A program made the translations under genes and the position numbers. From contig NZ_JAFBED010000001.1 of the NCBI RefSeq assembly GCF_016908565.1, positions 248,001-312,000 on the forward strand: 64,000 bases of DNA, written 5' to 3'. This DNA comes from Sutcliffiella tianshenii (GTDB lineage: Bacteria; Bacillota; Bacilli; Bacillales; Bacillaceae_I). Shown piece by piece: positions 17,021-25,448 of the stretch; position 1 is the first letter of the stretch; every line of letters begins with the position of its first letter. The notes beneath the pieces are model-generated. The model worked only from the letters and a program-made list of their open reading frames with translations, did no database searches and was not told the DNA's origin.

Positions 17021-20000
17021 TTATGGTAAGATACTTTCAATCTTCTCAAATACAGAGTCGCTAACTGCAGATGGTCCTCCAAGAACCGCTACATTTGTTA
17101 CATTGTTGTCAACAAGGTAGTTTTCAACAGATGCGTCCAGATCAGATCCTACAAGCAGGATTCCGCTATCAAGCGTAGCTGCTAACGCTGCACCGGATAG
17201 TGCATCAGCAAATTGCTTGCCAGTTGCCACAAACATTCCAAGCTCTGTATTAGGCTCGAAATATTCAGCTACCGCAACACTTGTTTCATAACGGTTTGAT
17301 CCTTTTATTCTATCTGCTCCAGGCAATTTGGAAGCTACTTTTTCAGAAACTGCAGCATTCCCACCAATTACAAGGGTATTAGAAGCGTCTAAATCCTTGA
17401 TTGCTTTACTTGTAGCAGTTGGAAGTTCGTCCTGTTTTGCCAACAAGATTGGTAATCCGTTCGTTCCTGCATATGAAGCTACAGATAATGCGTCAGGGAA
17501 GTTCATACCATTTACTACTACAACTGTGTCTGAACCTTCTGGAGCAACTTCATGTGCAATGACAGCTGCAGTATCAAAACGGGTCTTACCTGATAATCTT
17601 TCCACTTCGATCTCACTGTTCATTGCCTCGATTTGGTCGACAACTTCAGAACCTATTGCCGCTTCACCACCAAGAATATAAACCTTAGTAGCTCCCAGTC
17701 TAGCAATCTCATCCTTTGTCACATCATCCAATTTGTTCGTACGTGATAACAGTATCGGAGCATCATGCATTGCGGCCAACGGCACTCCTGCCAATGCATC
17801 AGCAAAATTATCTCCACGAGCCAAAACCACTACATCAGATGATTCAAAACCTGCTTGGCTGATCGCCACGGACGTATCATAACGGTTCGTTTCGCCTTTT
17901 AGACGGTACACATCACTTGCTGCACGGTAAACCGTTACTTCTTCCGTAGTTGTATTACCTGCTAGGTCAACAAGTTCTAATTCAAATACGTTTTCACCTG
18001 GTTTTAAAGTTAATTCAGTAGTTACTTCCTTACTGAAAGGAACCATAGCATATCCAGGCATTTCATTGTAGAACACTTCACTTCCGTTAACGTAGAATCT
18101 TAATTCTTCTGCATTGTCGGATAGAAGAGCAGAAAGTTCTACCGTTTCAGTAGTGCTATTAACTCTTGATGGTACATCTGCAGATAATTCCGGAGCAGTT
18201 GTATCAACAAAAATTGTTCGGCTGTTTGTTAAAGAATGTTCGTTTCCTGCTTCATCAACCGCCACTACTTCGATAGGGTTAGCTCCATCTTCAAACGTTA
18301 CTGTAGTCTCGAATGTGTAAATAGATTTCTCAGCATCCCAAACCAGTTCCGTTTCCTGACCATTTACACTGAATTCTTTAATCTCAGTATGGTCTGTTAC
18401 TGTTCCTGCCACTTTAATATCGCTCGTATTGTGAATGGAGAATGTGTCAGGTGTTGTAACGCTAATGACTGGATTTTCGTTGTCATTGACACCAGCTACT
18501 TTATATTCAGTTGCATTCCCTGCATTATCCACAGCAATAACAGTTACAGGTGTCCCTGCTGGCAATGCTTCTGGGAATTCAATTTCAGTCGAGTCGCCTT
18601 CAACTTTAACTTCAACAATCCCTTGTGATTCTCCATCAACGAATACCTCTAGATAGGATAATCCTGATAAAGAATCCGAAGCGTCAACAGTTAATACTTT
18701 ACCATCAACATCAGCTTCCACTGTCGGAGCTGTTGTATCAACAAATACTGGTACATGAAGCTTTTGAGCTTCTTTTCCAGGATAGTCGATTGTTGATGCA
18801 ATTTCATAATAGTATAAACCATCTTCAACAACTTGCTTGTTCACAGTACCATCCCAAGCAAAATCTGTTTTAATTGTATATTGAGCACCAAGACCGCGGT
18901 CATAATAGTGCTTTCTTACATTTTTCTCAGATCTTACCGTACGTAAATGGTTTTTATCTTCATCAAGGACACTGTACTTTACTTCCTTCGCATTTCTTAG
19001 GAAGGATAGCATCGGAATGATCTGATCTTGTTCTCCATCACCATTTGGAGAAATTGCGATTCTTTCCAGCTCCTTACCTTCAGTAAATGGATTGAATCCA
19101 AGATAGTAGAAGGAGTCTTCCTTTGTATATAGCATTGCTGCCATCTCATAGAAAGAGTTATGGTCATCGTAAGCCAACTCGTCAAGAACCGGTGCAGCAT
19201 TCCAATCACCATGGAAACCAACATAAGGAACAGATAGTTCCGGTTGAGCTTCGTTGGATAGTGTTACGAAACCTTCAACAAAGTATCCGTTAGGGAAAAT
19301 TGTTTCAGGATCGACATACGCGCTTGCATTTGTATTTAATACTTGGGCTTCGGATACATCGATTGAAACTGTAAACTCAACAGTTTCCTTAGCCGGAATT
19401 TCCAAAGTGGACTTACCGCCATTGATTGTTACAACGGCACCAGCCAACTCTTGAGCTTCCAATTCATTTGCAGCGTATCCTAATTCACCGAACAAAGCCA
19501 GGTCAGTCTGAACATTTGCTGCTACATCATAACTTACAGCCTCATCACTGTAGTTAGTTGCTTCTAATGTAAAGCTGATTTGATCTTCTACTTCTTTAAG
19601 TGCAACTTTTGCCAACCCTGAATTCTTTTCCTTCACTACAACAGGAGTGCTTAATGCTGCATGTAGCTGCATTAATCCAGCACCTTGTCGACGTGGGGAA
19701 TATGGATTGTCAAAACCGAACGCTCCATTGATTGTTCCTTTATCCTTAACAGCAGCTGCAGTGTTCATAAGGATATTTTTAGCCATCTCGACACGTGCTT
19801 TTCCATCAAGGTCAAACTCTTCATCAACACGTTGTAGAACGATTGCTGATCCACCGGCTACGTGCGGAGCTGCCATGGAAGTACCACTCTTCACACCATA
19901 TTCATTATTCTGAAGCGTAGAGTAGATGTTTCCTCCCGGAGCAGTGATTTCAGGTTTGAAATCAAGGTTTGGTGTAAGACCCCATGAAGTGAAGTCTGAC

Positions 20001-21640
20001 ATTTTACCTGCAGTCGGGTTTGGAGCAGTCGTCTCTTCTCCATTAAATGAAAGTGTTACATTAACGCCTGCAGCTACTTGTGCTTTCAATGCTTCTCCAT
20101 CAACCTTTAACATGAATAATTGAGGAATCTTAATTCCAGGATCTGACGCCATGTTTACATAGCCCTCAGAGTGGTTATATACAATAACACCGGCAGCGCC
20201 AGCATCTTGTGCATTGAAAGCCGTATCAGTAAATGCATTCCCGCGTTTTACAAGTACGAATTTACCTGTGTAATCACCATCTGCCCAATCAGCCTTCACT
20301 CCTGTACCACCGCCACCGACGTGTACTAAATCATGAGTTTTTGTCTCTAGGCTATTTGGGTGGACACTGCTGGCTGATAGGAATGGATGCAGTCCTGCTT
20401 CCACACCATCATAGGCAGCCTGTGCTGCATCTAAATCCATGAAACTATTGTCCAATGACGCAACCTGTAAGGAATCATAAGATAATCCAGGAGCACCTAC
20501 CACACCTATATCAGGGTTGGATGCATAAGGATTCCAGAATCCGTTTCCTAAATGAGCAGAGTTACCAGCAGAAATGGACATTACTACGCCATTTTCCACT
20601 GCTCTAGCGATTGCTTTTTGTTCCGGATCTTCAGGAGATACGAAAGAAGCAGTCGAGCCTAAGCTTAGGTTAAGAACGTCAGCTCCTAAGATAATCGCAT
20701 CGTCAATAGCTTTTACATAGATATCTCCCCAGGTAGATGGCATGTTTGGATCATTACCAAATACTTTTAGGGCTAATAATTGTGCTTCCGGAGCAACACC
20801 CTTAATTCCACCGTTTTCTTCATCTCCATTTGCACCCGCTGTTCCAGCTACATGCATACCATGGTGAGAAGCATCCGGGCCAAGGTCCAATACTTCTTGA
20901 TTTTCATCCATATAGTTATATCCATATGGTACTTTTGCTGTATGGTACTGACCAGGAAGGCCGTTTTCCGAGATGAAAGTTTCCACTTCCGACTTGGATA
21001 ATGCTGCTTTGGAGTCATCAGTTAGGACTAGATCTCTGTGATTAGGGTCGATACCTGTGTCGATAATCCCTACGATCATGCCTTCACCGTTATAACCGTA
21101 TTCGTCCCAAGCTTTTTGCGCTTCCACAAGCTCTTTACTGTACTTCATATTCGGCTCTTCTACAGGGCGCTCATATTCAGTAGCAATCGTTACACTTGAA
21201 ACACCTGTTAATTTTTCGATTTCAGCAATCTTGCCAAATTCGACAACACCACTAAATCCGTTGAATGCTGTAGTGAAGCTTTCTTTAAATTCCACATTCA
21301 CTCTTTTTGAACTTAATTGGTCTTTGACTGCTTGTTGTTGATTTAACGCTTTGTTTTGCAGTTCTGTCTTTTTGGATTCAGAAAGATCTGCATATTTTTT
21401 ACCTTCTTTAGTTGCATAGGCAATCGCAGGGTCACCTTCTACCTCTACAATTACACGAACTTTATCATCCAGCTGATATTGCTCTTTTTGAGCTTCTTCC
21501 TTATTGAATGCAAGTTCGCTAGTGTTAGTCTTGACCGGTTTTGTTCTGTCTGGTGCCTGTAATGGTGAAGCCGCAAGAGCAGCGTTTGAGAACACCATTA
21601 AAAAGACCATTAACAATGCTAGAATTTTCTTAACGTTCAA
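17021..21640 (-). CDS. Giant secreted Vpr-like subtilisin with PA domain, Ig-like domains and three CWB2 repeats
   Basis: Exported S8 serine protease, 1539 residues. Signal peptide 1-24; propeptide ~55-155; catalytic domain with Asp194 (IIDTGID), His260 (HHGMHVAG, an HGMH variant of the usual HGTH), oxyanion Asn360 (SAGNS) and Ser588 (SGTSMAAPH). A PA domain is inserted at ~415-530, as in Vpr and lactocepins. Then an Fn3-like region (~680-830), several Ig-like or bacterial surface domains starting with VDTTAPTV-type joints (~970-1230), and three CWB2 repeats (~1240-1539). The first frame codon lies at 21658, but GGGGGAGAA 4 nt before TTG at 21640 and the signal peptide MNVKKILALL favour the later start. 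Single-gene transcript with its own promoter and terminator. Likely a wall-attached protein-degrading or protein-maturing enzyme. Confidence 0.9.
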   Translation of the reverse strand: MNVKKILALLMVFLMVFSNAALAASPLQAPDRTKPVKTNTSELAFNKEEAQKEQYQLDDKVRVIVEVEGDPAIAYATKEGKKYADLSESKKTELQNKALNQQQAVKDQLSSKRVNVEFKESFTTAFNGFSGVVEFGKIAEIEKLTGVSSVTIATEYERPVEEPNMKYSKELVEAQKAWDEYGYNGEGMIVGIIDTGIDPNHRDLVLTDDSKAALSKSEVETFISENGLPGQYHTAKVPYGYNYMDENQEVLDLGPDASHHGMHVAGTAGANGDEENGGIKGVAPEAQLLALKVFGNDPNMPSTWGDIYVKAIDDAIILGADVLNLSLGSTASFVSPEDPEQKAIARAVENGVVMSISAGNSAHLGNGFWNPYASNPDIGVVGAPGLSYDSLQVASLDNSFMDLDAAQAAYDGVEAGLHPFLSASSVHPNSLETKTHDLVHVGGGGTGVKADWADGDYTGKFVLVKRGNAFTDTAFNAQDAGAAGVIVYNHSEGYVNMASDPGIKIPQLFMLKVDGEALKAQVAAGVNVTLSFNGEETTAPNPTAGKMSDFTSWGLTPNLDFKPEITAPGGNIYSTLQNNEYGVKSGTSMAAPHVAGGSAIVLQRVDEEFDLDGKARVEMAKNILMNTAAAVKDKGTINGAFGFDNPYSPRRQGAGLMQLHAALSTPVVVKEKNSGLAKVALKEVEDQISFTLEATNYSDEAVSYDVAANVQTDLALFGELGYAANELEAQELAGAVVTINGGKSTLEIPAKETVEFTVSIDVSEAQVLNTNASAYVDPETIFPNGYFVEGFVTLSNEAQPELSVPYVGFHGDWNAAPVLDELAYDDHNSFYEMAAMLYTKEDSFYYLGFNPFTEGKELERIAISPNGDGEQDQIIPMLSFLRNAKEVKYSVLDEDKNHLRTVRSEKNVRKHYYDRGLGAQYTIKTDFAWDGTVNKQVVEDGLYYYEIASTIDYPGKEAQKLHVPVFVDTTAPTVEADVDGKVLTVDASDSLSGLSYLEVFVDGESQGIVEVKVEGDSTEIEFPEALPAGTPVTVIAVDNAGNATEYKVAGVNDNENPVISVTTPDTFSIHNTSDIKVAGTVTDHTEIKEFSVNGQETELVWDAEKSIYTFETTVTFEDGANPIEVVAVDEAGNEHSLTNSRTIFVDTTAPELSADVPSRVNSTTETVELSALLSDNAEELRFYVNGSEVFYNEMPGYAMVPFSKEVTTELTLKPGENVFELELVDLAGNTTTEEVTVYRAASDVYRLKGETNRYDTSVAISQAGFESSDVVVLARGDNFADALAGVPLAAMHDAPILLSRTNKLDDVTKDEIARLGATKVYILGGEAAIGSEVVDQIEAMNSEIEVERLSGKTRFDTAAVIAHEVAPEGSDTVVVVNGMNFPDALSVASYAGTNGLPILLAKQDELPTATSKAIKDLDASNTLVIGGNAAVSEKVASKLPGADRIKGSNRYETSVAVAEYFEPNTELGMFVATGKQFADALSGAALAATLDSGILLVGSDLDASVENYLVDNNVTNVAVLGGPSAVSDSVFEKIESILP

Positions 21641-22016
21641 TGTTTCTCCCCCTATCAAAATAATTACGCAATCTTCCGCCTTCTAGTTCTGATAACCTAC
21701 AAAACTATGTAATGTAAATGATTAACTAGAAAACCATGAACAACCTTAGTAGCAATTCCCTCCCATAAGATTGAATATTTTACTATTTTAGTTTAGTCCT
21801 AATATACTAAATAGTCAAATAATTATGAGTGGTTTTTTACAATTTTCTCAGCAATATTACACGCCTCAATTCGACAATACATACCGTAACTTTGGTGTAA
21901 TGTTATTGAAATATTGGTATCACTCGATTCCCTTATCTACATAGTTCTTCTTTTTTTGATATCATAATATTTTTTTAGCATAAATTACCAAAAAAAGACA
22001 CATTCGAATGTGTCTT
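21641..22016. other. Gene-free stretch upstream of the Vpr-like protease
   Basis: About 375 A+T-rich bases with no credible gene. It holds the ribosome binding site and a candidate promoter (21790-21818) for the protease, and ends in the terminator of the acyltransferase gene. Confidence 0.6.
21790..21818 (-). promoter_or_regulatory. Possible sigma-A promoter of the Vpr-like protease
   Basis: On the minus strand TTGACT (21813-21818), a 17-base spacer and TAAACT (21790-21795), about 150 bases upstream of the start codon. Confidence 0.45.
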
Positions 22017-22018
22017 TT
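21993..22018 (-). terminator. Terminator after the HGSNAT-like acyltransferase
   Basis: Perfect 26-base palindrome AAAAGACACATTC / GAATGTGTCTTTT. It overlaps the stop codon of the gene that ends at 22017. Confidence 0.8.
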
Positions 22019-23123
22019 AAACCTTGAAGTACAACTTACGGGAATGTAATATCATAGCGACAATTGACCAGAAAACAAAAAAGAAACCTCCATACAAAAT
22101 GTGGGGATAGGAAGAAATGCTTCCAAAATAATTAAACAAATGGGAGGAAACTGTGGCTTCCTTATTTAAGAAATCAATCTGAATCTTTCCGATAATAGCA
22201 AGTAAAATCATCTTACCAAAATATATCAATAGACTATTGCGTCCAACCGCTTCTAAATACCATAGAGAAAAGCTGGATATCTTTCTCCCCTTCCTCTCCC
22301 GGGTATCAAAGATGAGAAATAGTAATGCAAGGAGTAGAATGGTCATACCACCTGTCAGCAAAGCAAATGAAGGACTCCATATTCTTTTGTTAAATTCAAT
22401 AAAGGGATAAACAATAAAGGAGAGGGTAAACAAAATTATTCCGATACCAAAAATCCTTCTATTTACATTCTGTTTGAGTGATATGACCGTTCCTACTGCA
22501 TATCCCATAAGTACATTGCTGATGGAGGAAAAGATACTTAATATTCCTTCCGGGTCAAATCCCTTCTCACCCTGTGCATACATATGATTTTCACCAAATA
22601 TTTTTTTATCTATGATACCTGACAAGTTGCAATCTGTCTGTGGCACCCCACCCTCACAGCCGGTGCTTGTTGAGAGCAATAGTAGCATATAGGTTCCACA
22701 GATGAGTATACTTAATGTCAGCATCCACTTCCAAGTCGTCACTGCCCTGGTAATTAACATAACCACTAACCCAGTTATACCGAATAATTGCAGAACCCCT
22801 GTAAATCTTAGATTACCTAAGTCCAAACTCCACCCTACAATGAAGTTGAAAATCAGACCATATAAAATGAGGAGGAGAGACCGCTTTAAAACTCCTTTCC
22901 ATTTGACTCCATTTTTATAGGCAAGTCCAAGTCCCAGGCCATATAAAGTCAAAAGTGCCGGAAAGAGAAAATCAGTAATTGTAAATCCATACCATGGTGC
23001 ATGGTGAAGATATTCATAGCCACCCCAAGGTATAGCACTTACAAAAACTGCAATAAGAACGATCAGTCCTCTTGTAACGTCAATAGATATAAATCTTTTA
23101 GATGAAGCCGCTTTTTTTTCCAT
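22017..23123 (-). CDS. HGSNAT/NagX-like multipass acyltransferase
   Basis: Polytopic membrane protein (368 residues, about ten hydrophobic segments) of the COG4299/DUF5009 family, related to heparan-alpha-glucosaminide N-acetyltransferase. The N-terminal cytoplasmic signature RFISIDVTRGLIVLIAVFVS and the following HHAPWYGFTITDFLFPALLT, with its conserved histidines and aspartate, are visible. Such proteins are thought to move an acyl group across the membrane onto a sugar. Beside wall-polymer genes and a PIG-L deacetylase it may acetylate a surface glycan; that is inference. It is divergent from the deacetylase gene and its ribosome binding site is weak. Confidence 0.8.
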   Translation of the reverse strand: MEKKAASSKRFISIDVTRGLIVLIAVFVSAIPWGGYEYLHHAPWYGFTITDFLFPALLTLYGLGLGLAYKNGVKWKGVLKRSLLLILYGLIFNFIVGWSLDLGNLRFTGVLQLFGITGLVVMLITRAVTTWKWMLTLSILICGTYMLLLLSTSTGCEGGVPQTDCNLSGIIDKKIFGENHMYAQGEKGFDPEGILSIFSSISNVLMGYAVGTVISLKQNVNRRIFGIGIILFTLSFIVYPFIEFNKRIWSPSFALLTGGMTILLLALLFLIFDTRERKGRKISSFSLWYLEAVGRNSLLIYFGKMILLAIIGKIQIDFLNKEATVSSHLFNYFGSISSYPHILYGGFFFVFWSIVAMILHSRKLYFKV

Positions 23124-23166
23124 AGATATATGCCTACACTTTCTAGTACTATGTTTGTTAGAATAA

Positions 23167-23195
23167 TTGTAGCATAATATGAAGAACTGTATATA
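23167..23195 (+). promoter_or_regulatory. Possible promoter of the PIG-L lipoprotein gene
   Basis: TTGTAG (23167-23172), a 17-base spacer, TATATA (23190-23195), then 23 bases to the ATG at 23219. Confidence 0.45.
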
Positions 23196-23218
23196 CCTAA
23201 CATGAAGGGAAAACTATA

Positions 23219-23953
23219 ATGAAAAAAATTGCCTTAACGCTTTGCATTGCCGTATTTTTAAGTGCCTGTAGCGGGGGAGTGGAGTCACCAAAAACAGATG
23301 TTTTCTATTCACCTCATCCAGACGATGAAGTTCTTAGCATGGGAGCCGCCATCATCGATTCTATTGAAAATAATAAAGAGGTAGTCGTAGTTCTCCTTTC
23401 TCATGGCCGCGCCAGTAAAGCTATCAATAAAGTCAATAATAAACTTTTAACCGAAAAGCAGCCCCCTATTTCTGAATTAGAGTTTGGTAACGCCAGAGTA
23501 ACAGAATTTAAAAATTCTGTACGGGAATTGGGGGTCAAGGATAGCAATATCCACATATTGGATCTGCCGGATGGAAACATCTTAATAGGACAAATGGTGG
23601 ATGTAATCCTCGATTTCGAGAAAAAGTATGAAGGAGATGTCAATCACCATGTAATGAGCGATTTAGATCCACATCAAGATCATGCAATGACAGGAAAAGC
23701 ATTACGCGAATTAGAAAAGGACGGGAAAATCAATGGTGGATTATATTACTTGCCTGTCCAGGAACATAATAAAATGAAATTCGATAAAATCATTAAAATA
23801 GAAACAAAAAATAATGAAAAGCACTTTTTAAAAGCATTAGAAGCATATGAAAAATGGGAACCTGCTTCCAATAATTATTCGATAGGGAAGATCTCTGTTC
23901 CAGAATATTTCGAATACGCTAAAGAGTGGAAGGAAAGTCGCTATCATAACTAA
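23219..23953 (+). CDS. PIG-L family deacetylase lipoprotein
   Basis: Probable zinc-dependent N-deacetylase of the PIG-L/LmbE family (244 residues), exported and lipid-anchored: MKKIALTLCIAVFLSAC ends in the lipobox LSAC. The zinc-binding and catalytic motif PHPDDEVLSMG (from ~residue 32) and the third ligand in DPHQDH (~153-158) are both present. Family members remove acetyl groups from GlcNAc-containing glycolipids, mycothiol or polysaccharides. Being outside the membrane next to an HGSNAT-like acyltransferase, it could adjust acetylation of a wall polymer. GAAGGG lies 9 nt before the ATG. It shares a terminator with the NlpC/P60 gene on the other strand. Confidence 0.87.
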   Translation: MKKIALTLCIAVFLSACSGGVESPKTDVFYSPHPDDEVLSMGAAIIDSIENNKEVVVVLLSHGRASKAINKVNNKLLTEKQPPISELEFGNARVTEFKNSVRELGVKDSNIHILDLPDGNILIGQMVDVILDFEKKYEGDVNHHVMSDLDPHQDHAMTGKALRELEKDGKINGGLYYLPVQEHNKMKFDKIIKIETKNNEKHFLKALEAYEKWEPASNNYSIGKISVPEYFEYAKEWKESRYHN

Positions 23954-23954
23954 A

Positions 23955-23985
23955 AATAATCCGACATCGTTGATGTCGGATTATT
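23955..23985. terminator. Bidirectional terminator between PIG-L and NlpC/P60 genes
   Basis: 14-bp perfect stem, AATAATCCGACATC (23955-23968) with GATGTCGGATTATT (23972-23985), between convergent genes. Confidence 0.85.
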
Positions 23986-23987
23986 AA

Positions 23988-25310
23988 TTAATGAAGACGT
24001 TTAGCACCTAGATATCTCGGGTAAAAGTAACTGTTAGACATGCTATGAATCGTGACTCCAGCTGTAGAGCTTGCATGAATAAACTCATTGTTTCCTATGT
24101 ATATTCCCGCGTGCGATGGACCTTCCTTATAGGTTTCAAAGAAAACGATGTCCCCCACTTCCGGCGTGGATACTGATATCCCTTTCGCCCAAATGTCTGC
24201 TGTGGTCCTAGGTAAAGAAACGCCATTCTTGTTAAATACATAGTTTAAATAACCGCTGCAATCAAAGCCTGAAGGAGTCGTCCCCCCCCATACATATGGA
24301 ACTCCCATATAATCTTTTGCGGTATTAATTAATGCAGTTACGTTAAAACCCAATTGCTTTTCTACCTCTGTAGATACTGCACTCGTTCCACCAATTATTG
24401 TTTTACTGGCAGTATTGGCAGTTGTAAGCACTTGCTGAACAGAACTTGGAATTTGATTTTTCCCTACTAGAACTAATGAAGTATTCTGTTTTGCAGCTAG
24501 AACTGATCCGGTCAGAGCATCTGCAAAACTCTCACCAGTTGCTACATATAGATTAGGCCCAAAAGTGACGTTTAATTCTTTTATTACATTAGAAAGAGTC
24601 ATATAACGATCTGATCCTGAATAACGTTTCGCTCCAGGCAGTTGACTGAAGACCTGCTTGGAAATTACCCCTTCTCCTCCAACTACAATTGTGTTCTGAT
24701 AGTTAGCTAACACTTCTTTCGTTCTGGCAGGCAAAGTATTCGTATCTGTCAATAAAATAGGATACCCTTTTCTAGCGGCATATGAAGCAACCGAAAGGCT
24801 GTCAGGAAAGTTCTTCCCATAAACGACAACAGCAGTATTAGATTTATTCGGTAGTGTTTCAGCTATTTTTGCAGCTGTTTCATAGCGGTCTCCCCCTTTG
24901 ATTCTTTCCAAGGAGATTCCTAGCGCCTCAATTTCTTGAATGACTTTTGAAGAAACTGCACTCTCTCCACCAAGAATAATGACTTTTTTTGCTTTTAATC
25001 TCGTAATTTCATTTTTTGTTTCACCCGGTAAATAGTCTTTGTTCGTCAAAAGAATAGGCGCGTTTAAAGAGAAAGCTAATGGTGTTCCTGTTAAAGCATC
25101 AGGGAATTTATCCCCTGCAGTAACGATGACAGTATCCGCTCCTTCAATCCAACCTTTTTTCGAGACTTCCACTGCTGTCTGATATCTATTTTTACCACTG
25201 ATTCTATCTACACTGGAACTACTGGCATCGGTTGAGGAGGGTAAAAACGCAAGAACTACTATACTTAGGACAATTGCGACTATGAATTTCCTCACTAATA
25301 AACTGTACAT
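23988..25310 (-). CDS. NlpC/P60 peptidoglycan endopeptidase with three N-terminal CWB2 repeats
   Basis: Exported wall hydrolase, 440 residues. After a signal peptide (1-29) come three CWB2 repeats (~36-320) and then an NlpC/P60 domain (~322-440) with catalytic Cys351 in FDCSGY, His400 in SHAGIYIG and a third polar residue, His412, in EFIHASS. It should cut within the stem peptide (D-Glu to diamino acid bond in most family members). The domain order, wall binding first and catalysis last, is the reverse of the other CWB2 enzymes here except for the two transglycosylases, which also put catalysis first. GGAGGAAAT lies 3-8 nt before the ATG at 25310. It is 138 bases from the transglycosylase gene and separated from it by a terminator. 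Confidence 0.92.
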   Translation of the reverse strand: MYSLLVRKFIVAIVLSIVVLAFLPSSTDASSSSVDRISGKNRYQTAVEVSKKGWIEGADTVIVTAGDKFPDALTGTPLAFSLNAPILLTNKDYLPGETKNEITRLKAKKVIILGGESAVSSKVIQEIEALGISLERIKGGDRYETAAKIAETLPNKSNTAVVVYGKNFPDSLSVASYAARKGYPILLTDTNTLPARTKEVLANYQNTIVVGGEGVISKQVFSQLPGAKRYSGSDRYMTLSNVIKELNVTFGPNLYVATGESFADALTGSVLAAKQNTSLVLVGKNQIPSSVQQVLTTANTASKTIIGGTSAVSTEVEKQLGFNVTALINTAKDYMGVPYVWGGTTPSGFDCSGYLNYVFNKNGVSLPRTTADIWAKGISVSTPEVGDIVFFETYKEGPSHAGIYIGNNEFIHASSTAGVTIHSMSNSYFYPRYLGAKRLH

Positions 25311-25402
25311 TATTTCCTCCTATTTCTACATATTATTACATTTTTTACGAGACTATTATAACATTTAAATAACTTTTAAAATATTAAATGTATGTAACAA
25401 AA

Positions 25403-25436
25403 GGAGGACGTGCACATATAAATGTACATGTCCTCC
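25403..25436 (-). terminator. Terminator after the CWB2 transglycosylase gene
   Basis: 15-bp stem with two G-T pairs (25403-25417 with 25422-25436), 4-base loop, then TTTTG on the minus strand, 13 bases past the stop at 25449. Confidence 0.75.
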
Positions 25437-25448
25437 AACATTGACATT

